Shown here: piece after piece, positions 1-10,205 of the stretch
How the letters are laid out: each line of letters begins with the position of its first letter
Position numbering within the stretch: position 1 is the first letter of the stretch
Source of the DNA: an uncultured Pelagibacteraceae bacterium
GTDB lineage: Bacteria; Pseudomonadota; Alphaproteobacteria; Pelagibacterales; Pelagibacteraceae
Length of the DNA stretch: 64,000 bases
Direction of reading: 5' to 3'
Assembly (NCBI GenBank): GCA_902538885.1
Contig: CACBGU010000004.1
Location: 1 to 64,000 of the forward strand
The notes under the pieces: model-generated
What the model saw: only the letters and a program-made list of their open reading frames with translations
What the model was told of the DNA's origin: nothing
The model's database searches: none
Made by a program: the position numbers and the translations under genes

Positions 1-358
1 CACACTTTTCGTTTATTTGTTCCAGGCTCAAATTAATCTTAAAAAATTAAAACCATTCATGATTGGATTTATATTCTTTTTCTTTTTATCACCTGTGCTT
101 TACGCTTATGTTTCAATTTCAAAAGACGATAAGAGAACTGATTATCCGGGTAAAGAAATTGCAATAAAAACTCAATATGCCTGGGAACAACAATTCGACT
201 CTAAAATAAATGTAGTATTGGGAGATGAATGGAATGCTGGAAATCTTTCTTATCATTTAAAATCTAGACCAGTTTGGGAAGGTTTTGTTGAAAGAGAAAA
301 ACTTGATCAATTGAAAGATTATATGTGTCTTGATAGTATTTGCGTAGGATCAAGATAG
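1..358 (+). CDS. C-terminal fragment of a membrane protein, possibly a PMT/ArnT-type glycosyltransferase (truncated at left edge)
   Basis: Frame is open to the window edge (TLFVYLFQAQINLKK...); hydrophobic segment then soluble tail; adjacent to a GT2 gene. Confidence 0.5.
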   Translation, partial: TLFVYLFQAQINLKKLKPFMIGFIFFFFLSPVLYAYVSISKDDKRTDYPGKEIAIKTQYAWEQQFDSKINVVLGDEWNAGNLSYHLKSRPVWEGFVEREKLDQLKDYMCLDSICVGSR

Positions 359-1228
359 ATGAAATATGTAATTTTAATTCCAATTTATAACGACAGAGAG
401 TCTTTAAAAATACTGATTGAGAATATTAATATTGAAATTAAAGATTTGGATCATGAGATATCTTTAGTTGTGATAAATGATGCTTCTTCTCAACAGATTA
501 TTGATAATTATCCAAATATTGAGAATATCAATTCAATTGAGATAGTTAATATGAAAGAGAACAGGGGTCATGCAAGATGTATAGCATCTGGCTTGAAATA
601 TATCTTTGAAAAAAAAGAATTTGATTTTGTAATTCCTATGGATGGTGATGGTGAAGATAGACCAGAAGAAATCAAAAATTTTATTGAACTTTCTAAACAA
701 TCTGATGAAAAATCTTTAGTAGGCGAAAGAGTAAAAAGATCTGAGGGTTTAATTTTTAAAACTTGTTATCAATTTCATAAATTTTTAACCTTAGCATTTA
801 CGGGACAATCAATTAAATTTGGTAATTTTACGTGTTTATCAAAAACAACGGTAAAAAAAATGTTAGATGAAAAAGCTACCTGGAATAGTTTTTCTGGATC
901 TTTAAAAAAAATAGAGAAAGATTTAATAAGCATGCCCTCCATTAGAGGTAAAAGGTATTTTGGTCCATCTCAGATGAGTTTTTTTAATTTATTAAAGCAT
1001 TCTCTTTCAATTATTAGTGTGTTTAGAAAAACTGTTTTAATTAGATCAGCTTTATTTATTATTTTTTATATATTACTGATCAAAAGCTATGCATCAGTAA
1101 TTACTTCATTACCATTAGTTTTGTTATTGATAATGATTTATTCAATTTCTAGTTTAGCTTTAAGAGAAAATATTGAAGAATTTAATAATTCCTTAACAAA
1201 TATTCACGATATTGATAAAATAAAATAG
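359..1228 (+). CDS. Glycosyltransferase family 2 (DPM1-like)
   Basis: N-terminal ILIPIYNDRESL, PMDGDGEDRPEEI motif, C-terminal TM segments. Confidence 0.8.
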   Translation: MKYVILIPIYNDRESLKILIENINIEIKDLDHEISLVVINDASSQQIIDNYPNIENINSIEIVNMKENRGHARCIASGLKYIFEKKEFDFVIPMDGDGEDRPEEIKNFIELSKQSDEKSLVGERVKRSEGLIFKTCYQFHKFLTLAFTGQSIKFGNFTCLSKTTVKKMLDEKATWNSFSGSLKKIEKDLISMPSIRGKRYFGPSQMSFFNLLKHSLSIISVFRKTVLIRSALFIIFYILLIKSYASVITSLPLVLLLIMIYSISSLALRENIEEFNNSLTNIHDIDKIK

Positions 1229-1231
1229 TTT

Positions 1232-2677
1232 ATGAAAAACTTTTTTAGAAAAGTTGCATTTGGCTTAAAGCCTGATGAAAAAGCTCCTTCTGATCCATTA
1301 GTTTGGGCTCAAAAACAGGTCGAGTCAATTCCCGAATTTAATTGGAAGGGGAAACATATCTATTCTGAAAAAGAAATGAGAAAGTATTGGATAACGCAAA
1401 GGGTTGAAGAAAATACCACATTAAGAAAAAAATATAAAAATGATCCAGAAGGTTTTAGGAGAGCTGAACGTAAATTAGAGGCTGATACTGGAAAAAAACT
1501 TTGGCCTGCTAACGAACTGTGCATCAGACACGCAGAAGGTATAAGAAGCGACCATCCAGTTTTAGCTAAGCTTTGGTATTTTTGGGGAAATCATTTTACG
1601 ATAAGTGACACACAAACATTAGGCTCATATTCTACTGGAGCTTATCAGAGAGATTTTATTAGAGCCAATATGGATAAAAATTTTGAAACTATGGCAACTG
1701 AAGCAACTCTAGCTTGGCCAATGATTATGCATCTTGATAATAAAGAAAATGTGGGCCCTAAGTCCGAAAGTGCAAAGCAAGAATGGAGAAGAAGAGAAAA
1801 AAGACCGGCAACACTAAATGAAAATCACGCAAGAGAATTAATGGAGCTTCACACAATTTCTCCAAAAGCAGGTTATACGCAAGAAGATGTCATAGAGTTA
1901 GCAAAAATTATGACTGGATGGAGACCTAAGTGGAGTAAATCAAAAGATAATGGAAGTGATGTGAGATTTGATCCAGAAAGGCACGAACCTGGTAAAAAAA
2001 TAGTTTTAGGAAAAGAATATAAAAAAGGAAGAAAAGCTATAAAGCTAGCTATTAAGGATTTAGTTAACCATCCTTCTTGTAGAGAGTTTATCGCAACAAA
2101 GCTTTGTAGATATTTAATTACAGATGAGCCAACGCCTCAAATGATTGCGCCAGTTATAAAAGCGTGGGAACAATCAGATGGATTTTTACCAGAAGTTCAC
2201 AAGGCCGCAATTAAAGTTGCTTTTGAATACAATGACAAATATCGAAAATTTCAAAATCCAGAAAATTGGTGGCTTACAACGATAAATATGTCAGGATCAA
2301 CATACTCATATCCAACTAAAGAGAAGGAAATTGATAGTCTCCCACTAGGAATTAAACCTTTCGGACAAATCAGTTGGCAAGGTTGGTTTTTAGAGGATTT
2401 AGGTTGTCATCCTTATAGACAAAAACAACCTAATGGATTTTCAGATCTTGAAAAAGATTGGCTATCAACAGAATTAATCATAAGAAGAATAATGTTTGCT
2501 AAAACTGCTTTCCATAAATTCAACACACAAGATATGTTAGATGACAATATTCATGAAAAAATAATTCGTAATAACTTTGATAACCCAGATAAAATTTTAA
2601 AAATTGTATCAAAAGCAAAGACTAACGAGGAAAAACATATATTATTATTTAACTTACCGGAGGTATTAAAAGCATGA
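1232..2677 (+). CDS. DUF1800 family protein
   Basis: NENHARELMELHTI and YTQEDVIELAKIMTGWR motifs typical of DUF1800; paired with a DUF1501 gene. Confidence 0.85.
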   Translation: MKNFFRKVAFGLKPDEKAPSDPLVWAQKQVESIPEFNWKGKHIYSEKEMRKYWITQRVEENTTLRKKYKNDPEGFRRAERKLEADTGKKLWPANELCIRHAEGIRSDHPVLAKLWYFWGNHFTISDTQTLGSYSTGAYQRDFIRANMDKNFETMATEATLAWPMIMHLDNKENVGPKSESAKQEWRRREKRPATLNENHARELMELHTISPKAGYTQEDVIELAKIMTGWRPKWSKSKDNGSDVRFDPERHEPGKKIVLGKEYKKGRKAIKLAIKDLVNHPSCREFIATKLCRYLITDEPTPQMIAPVIKAWEQSDGFLPEVHKAAIKVAFEYNDKYRKFQNPENWWLTTINMSGSTYSYPTKEKEIDSLPLGIKPFGQISWQGWFLEDLGCHPYRQKQPNGFSDLEKDWLSTELIIRRIMFAKTAFHKFNTQDMLDDNIHEKIIRNNFDNPDKILKIVSKAKTNEEKHILLFNLPEVLKA

Positions 2678-3834
2678 AGATATCAAGAAGAGATTTTTTA
2701 AAAGGAACTGCAACTTCTTTGTTTTTAGCTGGATTTAATTTTCCGGTTTTAGCCTCAACTTCTAAAAAGAAAAACTTAATAGTTATAATGCTTAGAGGAG
2801 GAATGGACGGTCTTTGTGCCGTTCCCGTTATAGGAGACAAAAGTTTTGAAAAAATCAGAAAAGGTATTTTAATTGAAAATCCTATGAAACTTGATACTGA
2901 CTTTGCTTTGCATCCTAAGTTAAAGGGATTTAGTGAATGTTGGCATGACAATACGGGTGCCATTGTTCATGCAACAAGCATTCCATACACAGCTCGATCA
3001 CATTTTGAAGGACAAAATTTAATGGAGTCAGGTGGAAGAGTTCCTTATCAAGAAAAAACAGGATGGCTTGGACGGGGAATGAAACTTGCTAACCTTAAGG
3101 GCGAAGGTTTGGCTTTATCTTTACCAATGCCATTATTATTAAGAGGTGTTCCTAAAAATGACAATTATTTTCCAGCTGATGGAAGACTTCCAAGAGAAGA
3201 AACGCTTGAGCTTTTAAAATCAGTTTACGCAGATAGTTCAGAAGAAGAATTATTAGACATGATGAATTTTATTAAAAAGCGTAAAAATGAAGAGATGGGC
3301 ACTGGCGCAAGTTACAATAAAAGAAATAATAAAAATCTTGCAATGAAAGCAGGACAACTTATGTCAAATCCAAATGGCCCAAGAGTTGCAGTGTTCGAAG
3401 TGAATGGTTTTGATACTCATGCAGCACAAGGCGGAATTAATGGTACGCATACAAGATGTTTAGTTGAGATGGATACGATTATTCAAAATTTAAAAATATC
3501 TCGAACAACTTATGCAAATTCAATTATCTTAACTGTTACAGAATTTGGCAGAACAATTAAGAAAAATGGTGGAAATGGAACAGAGCACGGTTACGGAACT
3601 GCAGTATTTTTAGCCGGAGGTTTAGTGAAAAAAAGCCAAGTTCATACTGATTGGCCAGGTTTAAAACGAAAAGAACTTTTTGATGGTAGAGATTTAAATG
3701 CTACGATTGATGCACGATCTGTTTATGCATCTGCTATGTCCACAGTATTTGATCTAGATTTTAAAAGAATTCAAAAAGAAGTTTTCTTTGGAGACAAATT
3801 ACAAAATTTATCAGATAAACTATTTAAAGCTTAA
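2674..3834 (+). CDS. DUF1501 family protein with Tat signal
   Basis: SRRDFLKG twin-arginine motif; VIMLRGGMDGL and TEFGRTIKKNGGNGTEHGYG; overlaps the upstream gene by 4 nt. Confidence 0.85.
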   Translation: MKISRRDFLKGTATSLFLAGFNFPVLASTSKKKNLIVIMLRGGMDGLCAVPVIGDKSFEKIRKGILIENPMKLDTDFALHPKLKGFSECWHDNTGAIVHATSIPYTARSHFEGQNLMESGGRVPYQEKTGWLGRGMKLANLKGEGLALSLPMPLLLRGVPKNDNYFPADGRLPREETLELLKSVYADSSEEELLDMMNFIKKRKNEEMGTGASYNKRNNKNLAMKAGQLMSNPNGPRVAVFEVNGFDTHAAQGGINGTHTRCLVEMDTIIQNLKISRTTYANSIILTVTEFGRTIKKNGGNGTEHGYGTAVFLAGGLVKKSQVHTDWPGLKRKELFDGRDLNATIDARSVYASAMSTVFDLDFKRIQKEVFFGDKLQNLSDKLFKA

Positions 3835-3837
3835 TTC

Positions 3838-5271
3838 ATGAAAAAACTCATGCTTATTATTTTTAGCTTTGTATTTTTGTCCAGCAACGTACTTGCAAAT
3901 GATAAATATCTTAACGAGTTTAACAAGTGGTTATTAGACAATGGTCATACTAAGTATGTAAGTATTGAACAAAAAGCAGGATGCAAAAAATTAATTCAAA
4001 AACATGGTTTAAAAGTACCAAAGGTCGGTCTTGTTGATGAACCAAAGGTTAAAACTAACGAGTGGTTCTGGCTTGAATGTCATAAACCTCAAATTACAAA
4101 TAATCTAAAAATCAAATTTTTTAAAAAAAAAGATGGTAAAATTCGTGACTCAATTCCATGGAATGCAAAAAAAATTAATGATGACACTTTATTATATTAT
4201 GGATTTGTAAGAAGTAAAAAAGCAGATTTGATGGGTGGAAAATGGTTAACGGAGCCTTCATCAAATCCATATGAATTTGAATTCGATTTACGTGAGGATA
4301 AAAAAGTAGACAAAGAGCTCAAGAAATCAGCTATGATGAGTTATCTATTATTTGAAAATGGTAAAATAACAGTAGACAAGAAAAGTCCCGAAGATCGATT
4401 TGGTATTCTATTAAATGAAGATGCTAAACTTTTTTCATCATCAGTCGGCAAAACAATTGTATCGTATGTTTTAGGAAATGCAGTCTGCGAAGGGTATATT
4501 GATGGAGTAAATTCTAAAATCGACGATTGGCCACTAATAAAAAATACGCTTTATGATGGCCAAAAAATAATCGATGTGATCAATATGTCTGCTGGAGATC
4601 AAGAATATATAAATGTTAATGAGAGAGTTAAAAAAACTGGAAAAACAGCAGGCAATTATACAATTAAATATCTTATGGAAGAAGTTTTTAAAAATTCTAC
4701 AAAAAAGAAACAAAAATGGAATTATAGTGGATTACCTCCACATTTGATAAATAACTATATATGGTTCAAGTCTAATGGAGATTATCAAAAAATATTAGAT
4801 AAAACTTTTAAAGAAAAAGCTAAAATTAAACATAGTGTTCAATTTAGAACAAAGGATAATGAAAAAAATTATGAAGATAGAATTGCAACTTATGAAGATG
4901 GAATATTGGATAGTCATTTTTGGGCTACAAGATATGATTATTTAAGAATTGCAAAAGCAATGTTAGATGATTGGCAAAATGATACTTGTGTTGGAAAATA
5001 TCTTAAAACAGTTTTTAATAATAGAGTGAATAAAAATTACCAAGGAAATGTGGATAATAATAGTAATTGGTTCAACCCTAAACAGTATGCAGGCTTTTTT
5101 CACACAGGATATACAGGAATGAAAGACAGAGCTGTAATGGGTATGGATGGAAATGGTGGTCAATCAATAATGATTGATTTTGATCGTGGACGGATAATTG
5201 TAATAAAGTCGATACACAATAATTATAATTGGAAAAAAATGGCACATTCTGTAATTAAAAAAGGTAAATAA
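3838..5271 (+). CDS. Exported serine hydrolase, beta-lactamase class C-like
   Basis: Signal peptide; SSSVGKTIVSYVLG (SxxK-like) and C-terminal HTGYTG segment. Confidence 0.65.
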   Translation: MKKLMLIIFSFVFLSSNVLANDKYLNEFNKWLLDNGHTKYVSIEQKAGCKKLIQKHGLKVPKVGLVDEPKVKTNEWFWLECHKPQITNNLKIKFFKKKDGKIRDSIPWNAKKINDDTLLYYGFVRSKKADLMGGKWLTEPSSNPYEFEFDLREDKKVDKELKKSAMMSYLLFENGKITVDKKSPEDRFGILLNEDAKLFSSSVGKTIVSYVLGNAVCEGYIDGVNSKIDDWPLIKNTLYDGQKIIDVINMSAGDQEYINVNERVKKTGKTAGNYTIKYLMEEVFKNSTKKKQKWNYSGLPPHLINNYIWFKSNGDYQKILDKTFKEKAKIKHSVQFRTKDNEKNYEDRIATYEDGILDSHFWATRYDYLRIAKAMLDDWQNDTCVGKYLKTVFNNRVNKNYQGNVDNNSNWFNPKQYAGFFHTGYTGMKDRAVMGMDGNGGQSIMIDFDRGRIIVIKSIHNNYNWKKMAHSVIKKGK

Positions 5272-5272
5272 A

Positions 5273-6559
5273 TTAAGCCCTAATCGTTGGTAAACAAAAG
5301 AAATCAGCGGTATCTATTTTAGAAGAATATTGCCTTCTCATATTCCATTTTTTATGAACTCCAGCACTTGCAACACTTAAAGTAGATCTTCCATATCGAT
5401 GATTGGTATTATCAATTGATCTCATTAAGCTATTTATTTTTTCATCTTTTTCAGACGTAAATAAATTTGTTTTATCACTTGCATTCGATAATCCTGTTAG
5501 CATCACGCCTGCTTTTTGATAACGGTAACCATTTTTAAAAATACTTTCCAAAATTGAAACTGCTGTCTTAACTGTTTCAATACTGTTGTTTGTTGCAATT
5601 GGAAAATCAACAGTCTTTGCATTTGAATAGTAACCAAAGTTCCTTTGAAAAGGACTGGTTCTAACAAATACAGTAATTGCTTTTGCAACTAAAGACTCTG
5701 ATCTAATTTTTTCAGATGCATTTAAACAATAATTTGCAACTGCTTCTTTTAACTCTTGGAAAGTTTCAATTCTTTTTCCAAATGATCTTGAAACCACACA
5801 GCTCTTTCTTTTTGTTGTAGTTGTCTCCAAACCTATGCAAGAAATTCCTCTAAGCTCCATTGCAGTTCTTGAACTTAGAACGTTTGATGATTTTTTGATC
5901 CAGGTGTTAGACTTATTTTTTAATTGTTTAGCATTATAAATTCCATGCTTTTGATAAAACTTAGTTAGTTGTCTTCCAACACCCCAGACATCATTAATTT
6001 CAACTTTTTCTAAAATAGGATCTAAGTTTTCAATTCCGATTAAACTTGTCACCCCTGATTGTTTTTTCTTAGCAATGTGGTTTGCAACTTTACTTAAAGT
6101 TTTTGTATTTGCTATTCCAATACTGGTTGGAATTCCTGTCCATTGTAAAACTGTTTCTCTAATTTCTTTTCCAACTTTTTCTACTTCACTGTCAGGAAAG
6201 TTTGATAGATCCAAAAAAGCTTCATCAATGGAGTAAACTTCTATTTCTGAATTAAATCTTTTAAGAGTTCGCATCACTCTTCTTGATAAATCTCCGTATA
6301 AAGAATAATTAGATGAGAAAACTTCAACTTTATTTTTAAGAATAATATCTTTTGCTTTAAAATAGGGTTCACCCATTTTAATTCCTAAAGCTTTTGCTTC
6401 ATTTGATCTTGAAATGATACAGCCATCATTATTAGATAAAACAACAACAGGCTTTCTTCTTATTTTTGGATTGAACAATCTTTCACATGAGACGTAAAAA
6501 GAATTACAATCAATTAATGCTATTTTTTTAGTATGTTGAATGGATGACATAAGTAACAA
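5273..6559 (-). CDS. umuC: Y-family DNA polymerase V catalytic subunit UmuC
   Basis: [43 protein letters not shown]. Confidence 0.92.
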   Translation of the reverse strand: MLLMSSIQHTKKIALIDCNSFYVSCERLFNPKIRRKPVVVLSNNDGCIISRSNEAKALGIKMGEPYFKAKDIILKNKVEVFSSNYSLYGDLSRRVMRTLKRFNSEIEVYSIDEAFLDLSNFPDSEVEKVGKEIRETVLQWTGIPTSIGIANTKTLSKVANHIAKKKQSGVTSLIGIENLDPILEKVEINDVWGVGRQLTKFYQKHGIYNAKQLKNKSNTWIKKSSNVLSSRTAMELRGISCIGLETTTTKRKSCVVSRSFGKRIETFQELKEAVANYCLNASEKIRSESLVAKAITVFVRTSPFQRNFGYYSNAKTVDFPIATNNSIETVKTAVSILESIFKNGYRYQKAGVMLTGLSNASDKTNLFTSEKDEKINSLMRSIDNTNHRYGRSTLSVASAGVHKKWNMRRQYSSKIDTADFFCLPTIRA

Positions 6560-6953
6560 CCCCCCAAATAAAAATATCTTGTTCTTCGTTAATTAAAATT
6601 CTGTCAGAAAACTCTTTAGATCCAGAAGTTAAAAATTTTTTATCTCGTTCTTGAACTAAAGTTTTAACCACAAGCTCATCATGAACATTTGCAATCACCG
6701 TTGAAAAGTTTTTTGGTTTTAAACTTTTATCGACAACTAATAAATCACCATCATTAATCCCAACATCGACCATGGATTTACCTTGAACTCTAATGATAAA
6801 AGTTGCTGGAACATTTCTTATTAAATGCATGTTCAGATCTATATCTTCTTCGATATAATCAGTAGCGGGGGAAGGAAAACCAGCGCCTGCTTTATGTAGA
6901 TAATAAGGGATTGTTAGTTTCATGTTCTTGTTTTGTTCTACTTTATAAACCAT
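6528..6953 (-). CDS. umuD: UmuD-like S24 peptidase
   Basis: [20 protein letters not shown] cleavage region, [14 protein letters not shown] Ser motif, VVKTL Lys motif; overlaps umuC. Confidence 0.9.
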   Translation of the reverse strand: MVYKVEQNKNMKLTIPYYLHKAGAGFPSPATDYIEEDIDLNMHLIRNVPATFIIRVQGKSMVDVGINDGDLLVVDKSLKPKNFSTVIANVHDELVVKTLVQERDKKFLTSGSKEFSDRILINEEQDIFIWGVVTYVIHSTY

Positions 6954-6995
6954 TTATACAATACACTCAAGAGGTTGTATTTTGAGTCCGTAATT

Positions 6996-7010
6996 GAATC
7001 AAAAGTGAAT
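6996..7010. promoter_or_regulatory. Candidate LexA-type operator, GAAT-N7-GAAT
   Basis: GAATcaaaagtGAAT upstream of umuD; one mismatch per half-site from alphaproteobacterial GAAC-N7-GAAC. Confidence 0.3.
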
Positions 7011-7110
7011 CAAAACGTGAACATCGAAACTACATTTTGTATGCTTGTGGATAACTTCAACCACTAGTAGTTTAAGTTGGTTATTAAGTTATATAAATTT
7101 TATTTTGATT

Positions 7111-7494
7111 ATGAATATTTTAGATTTTGTGATGGTTGGTTCTGATGATCATGAAAAATCAGGTGATTTTTATGATGCTGTATTTGAACCTTTGAAATTA
7201 AAAAGAGTTTTGAAAACACAAAAATATCTTGGTTACGCTCATTCAAGTGATTCAGAGAAAGTTCAATTTTATGTAACACATCCTGTAAATGGAAAAAATG
7301 CAACGTTTGGGAATGGAACCCAAATCACTTTATTAGCAGATAATAAAGAAGCAGTTGAAAAATTTTATGAGATTGCAATTTCTAAAGGAGCAACAGATGA
7401 GGGGGCCCCAGGAGTTAGAAAAGATGGAAATTATTACGGGTATATTCGTGATTTAGATGGAAATAAGATTGCAGCAAAAAGTGTTTTAAAATAG
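7111..7494 (+). CDS. VOC/glyoxalase family protein (start likely 7111, not 7045)
   Basis: MNILDFVMVGSDDHEKSGDFYDAVFEPL ... GYIRDLDGNKI. Confidence 0.8.
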   Translation: MNILDFVMVGSDDHEKSGDFYDAVFEPLKLKRVLKTQKYLGYAHSSDSEKVQFYVTHPVNGKNATFGNGTQITLLADNKEAVEKFYEIAISKGATDEGAPGVRKDGNYYGYIRDLDGNKIAAKSVLK

Positions 7495-7506
7495 AAAAGG
7501 AGATAT

Positions 7507-7872
7507 ATGAAACTAAATTGTCATTGTGGAGCTGTTGAAGCAGAAATTAATGCTACAGTTAACGAATTAGCAAAAATTGTAAGATGTAATTGCTCTATTT
7601 GTAAAAGAAAAAATGCAACAATGGGAATGGTTAAAAATGAAGATTTTAAAGTTACAAAAGGAGAGGATAAATTAACTTTATATAAATATCATACTAAAGT
7701 TGCTAATCATTACTTCTGCAAAGAGTGTGGAATTTATACCCATCACAATCCTAGAAGTGCACCAACTATGACTGGATTTAATATGGGATGTGTAGATGAA
7801 GTTAAAGTAGAAGATTTAAAAGAAATCGCTTTCTTTGATGGTCTGAACCATCCAATGGATCAAGAAAAATAA
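7507..7872 (+). CDS. GFA/CENP-V family (glutathione-dependent formaldehyde-activating enzyme-like)
   Basis: CHCGAVEAEI, CNCSICKRKNA, FCKECGIYTHHNPR zinc ligands; SD AAAGGAGA. Confidence 0.85.
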   Translation: MKLNCHCGAVEAEINATVNELAKIVRCNCSICKRKNATMGMVKNEDFKVTKGEDKLTLYKYHTKVANHYFCKECGIYTHHNPRSAPTMTGFNMGCVDEVKVEDLKEIAFFDGLNHPMDQEK

Positions 7873-7879
7873 AAGTTTA

Positions 7880-8809
7880 ATGCAATCTACTGCTGAGTGT
7901 TTTAAAAAAGTTAAAAGTGATTGTTATAAATTTATAAAATCACAAGAAACTTCAAAAGAAAAATTTAGTAACAAAGACAAGATGTTAAAGTCTTTCTTGA
8001 TACCTGTAAGTTTTTGGATTGCAAAAAAAGCAGATAATAAAAAACCTTATTTTGTTGGATTAGCAGGAGGACAAGGAACGGGTAAAACAACTATCAGCTC
8101 CATAATAAAGATAATATTGGAAAAGTATTTTAAATTGAAAGTATTTAAGATCTCTATTGATGATTTTTATAAAACTAGAAAAGAAAGAATAGCTTTATCA
8201 AAAAAAGTACACCCAATGTTACTAACTAGAGGAGTTCCCGGAACTCATGACATCAATATGATGTTAGATTTCTTTAAAAAATCAAAAAGTAAAAAATTCA
8301 AAAAATTAAAATTACCAAATTTTAATAAGGCAATTGATGATAGATTTCCTAAAAATAAATGGAACACAATTAACAAAAGACCAGAGGTTATTATTTTTGA
8401 AGGATGGTGTGTTGGAGCAAGAGCAGAAAACAATAAGACATTAAAAAAATCAATTAATTCGATGGAAAAAGCTAATGATAGTAAATTAGTTTGGAGAAAA
8501 TACGTAAATCAACAACTAAAAACTAAGTATAAAAAGTTATATTTTCAGTTAAATTGCATGATTTACTTAAAAGCAAAAAACTTTAGTTTATTACAAAAGT
8601 GGAGATTAAAGCAGGAACACAAACTATGGTTAAAAACAAAGAAAAAAGGTGGTCACAAAATAATGAGTAAAGGAGATGTGATTAATTTCATGCAAACTTA
8701 TCAAAGAATTACTCAAAATATGTTCAAAAATATGCCTAAATATGCATCTATAATCTTAAATTTAAACAGTAACCATCAAATTAAAACTGCTGTATATAAA
8801 TCGAAATGA
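7880..8809 (+). CDS. P-loop kinase, D-glycerate 3-kinase-like
   Basis: GLAGGQGTGKTTIS Walker A; SIDDFYKTRKER, RGVPGTHD, FEGWCVGA. Confidence 0.8.
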   Translation: MQSTAECFKKVKSDCYKFIKSQETSKEKFSNKDKMLKSFLIPVSFWIAKKADNKKPYFVGLAGGQGTGKTTISSIIKIILEKYFKLKVFKISIDDFYKTRKERIALSKKVHPMLLTRGVPGTHDINMMLDFFKKSKSKKFKKLKLPNFNKAIDDRFPKNKWNTINKRPEVIIFEGWCVGARAENNKTLKKSINSMEKANDSKLVWRKYVNQQLKTKYKKLYFQLNCMIYLKAKNFSLLQKWRLKQEHKLWLKTKKKGGHKIMSKGDVINFMQTYQRITQNMFKNMPKYASIILNLNSNHQIKTAVYKSK

Positions 8810-10098
8810 AAAAAATATTTATAATAATAATCGCATCAATATTCTATTTTAGTAATGCTTTAGCAGTTACGCTTCTTGATGCGTTAAATCAAACATATAA
8901 AAATAATATTCAATTAAATGCTGAAAGAGAAAATATTAAAGTTTCAGAGGAAGATGTAAATATTGCAAAAGCTGATTATAGACCCTCTATAACTGTAAAA
9001 GGATCAAAAAATATTGAAGAAACAAATAAACTTACAAATCAAAGTGGGGGTAATGCAAGTGTAACTGATGTAGATCCATTCACTACTTCAATTAAATTAG
9101 AACAAACTTTGTTAGATTTTGGTAGAGGTTTAACTCTTGAAAAAAATATAACTGCTTTAGATTTAGCAAAAGCTCAATTAGTTAAAAAAGAACAGGATAT
9201 TTTACATAAAGCAATTGACGCATTCACAAACTTAATTCTTGCTAGAGAAACGCTAGATATTAACGCTAAAAATTTAAATCTTTTAATCAGACAAGTTGAA
9301 AATGATAAAATTAGAAGAGACAGAGGTCAAATTACAAATACTGATTTGGCACAATCGGAGTCATCTCTTGCAGGTGCCCAAGCACAATTTGCTAAAGCAA
9401 AAAGTGACTTATTAATCAGTAAACTAAATTATGAGAATATAATTGGTAAAATTAGTGATCCAAATCAATTACAAAAAAATTCAAATGCGATAGTTAGTAT
9501 TCCAAGTACTTTAGACGAGGCAATTAATCTTTCAAAACAAAGTAATCCTGATATTCAAATAGCAAAATTTGATTTAGCTAAAGCAGAGAAAGAACTAGCA
9601 ATTTCAGAGTCAGATTTGAAGCCAACTGCTTCTTTATCTTTAGAAAGATCTTATACAGAAGACCTTAGTTCAACTTATGATGAGAGAGAAAAAGATATTT
9701 TAAAAGCAGAAATTAGTTGGCCTTTTTATTCAGGTGGAAAAAAGAGATCAACTATTAATAAAAATTCAAATTTAACTACAAGAAAAAGATTATTGTTGGA
9801 TGATGCTGTAAGAACAAATGAAACAAATGTTGCAAGCGCTTGGTCTAGTCTAGAATCTTCTGAAAGCTTTTTAAATTCTGTTAGGGTTCAAGTAAATGCA
9901 GCTGAAATAGCTAATGAGGGAATAACAGCAGAATACGAAAGAGGATCTAGAACTACTTTAGATGTTATCCAATCAAACTCTTTATTACTTTCTGCTCAAA
10001 TTTCTTTAGCAAATTCTGAGAAAAACTATCTAATGGCCCAATATAATCTGCTCAAAGCAGTAGGCCTGCTTAATAGCCAATATCTAAAACTTAAGTAA
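8806..10098 (+). CDS. tolC: TolC family outer-membrane efflux protein
   Basis: Signal peptide; TLLDALNQTYKNN start, YERGSRTTLDVIQSNSLLLSAQISLANSEKNY. Confidence 0.88.
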   Translation: MKKIFIIIIASIFYFSNALAVTLLDALNQTYKNNIQLNAERENIKVSEEDVNIAKADYRPSITVKGSKNIEETNKLTNQSGGNASVTDVDPFTTSIKLEQTLLDFGRGLTLEKNITALDLAKAQLVKKEQDILHKAIDAFTNLILARETLDINAKNLNLLIRQVENDKIRRDRGQITNTDLAQSESSLAGAQAQFAKAKSDLLISKLNYENIIGKISDPNQLQKNSNAIVSIPSTLDEAINLSKQSNPDIQIAKFDLAKAEKELAISESDLKPTASLSLERSYTEDLSSTYDEREKDILKAEISWPFYSGGKKRSTINKNSNLTTRKRLLLDDAVRTNETNVASAWSSLESSESFLNSVRVQVNAAEIANEGITAEYERGSRTTLDVIQSNSLLLSAQISLANSEKNYLMAQYNLLKAVGLLNSQYLKLK

Positions 10099-10141
10099 TT
10101 ATTTGATTTTTAGGAGCAAAAAATAAATATATTGCTAATGA

Positions 10142-10156
10142 GAACAAAATGTGTAC
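10142..10156. promoter_or_regulatory. Candidate LexA-type operator upstream of recA, GAAC-N7-GTAC
   Basis: GAACaaaatgtGTAC about 50 nt upstream of the recA ATG; one mismatch from GAAC-N7-GAAC. Confidence 0.3.
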
Positions 10157-10205
10157 ATTTATTTCATGATTCGAGTGTTAAAAAATTTAAAAAAAGAGGC
10201 AAAAA

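Noticed and set aside
5273-6953. umuDC as evidence for a plasmid or prophage insertion
   Set aside because: No integrase, transposase, repeats, tRNA junction or phage genes nearby; neighbours look chromosomal.
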